NCBI GenBank assembly: GCA_019508105.1
Contig: JAEKMB010000231.1
Location: 1 to 5,706 of the forward strand
From: Alphaproteobacteria bacterium
GTDB lineage: Bacteria > Pseudomonadota > Alphaproteobacteria > Micropepsales > Micropepsaceae
Direction of reading: 5' to 3'
Length of the DNA: 5,706 bases
The first letter of the stretch is position 1. Each line of letters opens with the position of its first letter. Positions 5,341-5,706 of this stretch are shown one piece after another. Below the pieces are notes generated by a model. That model was not told the origin of the DNA, did no database searches, and worked only from the letters and a program-made list of their open reading frames with translations. Position numbers and translations under genes: made by a program.

Positions 5341-5526
5341 ATGCGGGGCAGTTTGAGCAAAAAGCAGGAGCCGGCTGTCGCAACCTCGGAACAGTACCGT
5401 CAGCGCGCTGCCGAAATGCGCGATCTGGCAGAGAAAGCCAAGACGCCGGATGGCCGCCAGGCCTATTTGAAGCTGGCCGCGCAATGGGAACGGCTGGCAC
5501 GCCGTGTGGAAGAGCCCGACGGCTAG
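5341..5526 (+). CDS. Small helical-hairpin protein, third of three paralogues
   Basis: A 61-residue, highly charged, soluble protein of unknown function, and the cleanest example of the family here. After a 15-residue basic/polar N-terminus comes TSEQYRQRAAEMRDLAEKAKTPD, then GRQAYLKLAAQWERLARRVEEPDG. The predicted fold is two helices with a turn at P36-D37. Y19, R20, A23, E25, M26, P36, R39, Y42, L43, A46, W49, L52 and A53 match the second copy position for position without gaps. By hand count about 21 of 45 core residues are identical to the second copy and about 18 to the first. ATG 5341 has only a weak upstream Shine-Dalgarno. An in-frame TTG at 5353 has GGGG five bases before it and would give a 57-residue protein starting at SKKQEP, so the start is uncertain by four residues. 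The AT-rich repeat array lies 80 bases upstream. Confidence 0.7.
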   Translation: MRGSLSKKQEPAVATSEQYRQRAAEMRDLAEKAKTPDGRQAYLKLAAQWERLARRVEEPDG

Positions 5527-5706
5527 CTGCTGCGTTTCGATCCGCCGAGTTTAGCTCGGCAATGCGGGCGTGTGCGGCGTTTGGCTGGCTTATCCGGCGA
5601 TACAGGAAGCGGGCGCGGTGTTCTGCGACACCGGCCAGCTTGACCGACCGTGCGCCGGGGTCCAAAACCCGCTGATGCAGGGGATTTCTCGCGGCCTTCG
5701 CCATCT
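5527..5706. other. Terminal 180 bases without a supportable gene
   Basis: This stretch follows the third small gene. It contains one perfect 6-bp hairpin, GCCGAG (5544-5549), loop TTTAG, CTCGGC (5555-5560), 18 bases after the stop. No U-run follows, so it is only a weak terminator candidate. An open minus-strand frame enters from 5704 (MAKAARNPLHQR...) but runs on antisense through the third small gene and has arginine/alanine/proline-biased, shadow-like composition. A gene reaching in from beyond the window cannot be excluded. Confidence 0.4.

Noticed and set aside
5237..5704. 155-residue minus-strand open frame at the right edge
   Set aside because: It overlaps the third small gene completely, has arginine/alanine/proline-rich shadow composition, and crosses the AT-rich repeat array. 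Only its first 60 codons lie in otherwise empty DNA and they match nothing I recognise.

Overview
GC-rich bacterial DNA with the look of an alphaproteobacterium. The grounds are high-GC codon use, a carbohydrate locus built from families common in soil and plant-associated alphaproteobacteria, and small YL-x-LA-x(2)-W proteins that I remember mainly from Bradyrhizobium- and Rhizomicrobium-like genomes. The genus cannot be fixed from the sequence, and the placement is an inference.

Left part (1-1709): the last residues of a possible plus-strand gene end at 60. Converging on them is a minus-strand pair: a 12-TM sugar-acid-type MFS transporter (anion:cation symporter family, start 1709) and a small exported two-cysteine protein (432-70) whose start codon overlaps the transporter stop as ATGA. 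The two are almost certainly co-transcribed and translationally coupled.

Middle (1710-4539): a 113-base divergent control region holds a candidate minus-strand promoter and several inverted repeats. One of these contains the Shine-Dalgarno sequence of the plus-strand gene. Two genes run rightward. The first encodes a 650-residue protein with an N-terminal fibronectin-III-like domain followed by a right-handed parallel beta-helix, a fold typical of polysaccharide lyases and related enzymes. It has no visible signal peptide. The second, 35 bases on, encodes a classical short-chain dehydrogenase most like the 2-keto-3-deoxy-L-fuconate dehydrogenase/DHRS6 group. Transporter, beta-helix protein and acid-type dehydrogenase together suggest use of an acidic or deoxy-sugar glycan fragment: processing by the beta-helix protein, uptake by the MFS and oxidation of a keto-deoxy sugar acid by the SDR. 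The substrate is inferred, not shown.

Right part (4540-5706): after strong GC hairpins and a perfect TATAAT box come three small genes (+, -, +) in about 820 bases. They encode diverged members of one small helical-hairpin family that align without gaps over 45 residues. The divergent spacer between the second and third carries an AT-rich array of three 7-mers (AATAAAC, GTTTATT, GTTTATT). This three-member cluster is the least explained part of the window. The final 180 bases hold no gene I can support. No tRNA, rRNA, CRISPR array or insertion sequence was recognised.
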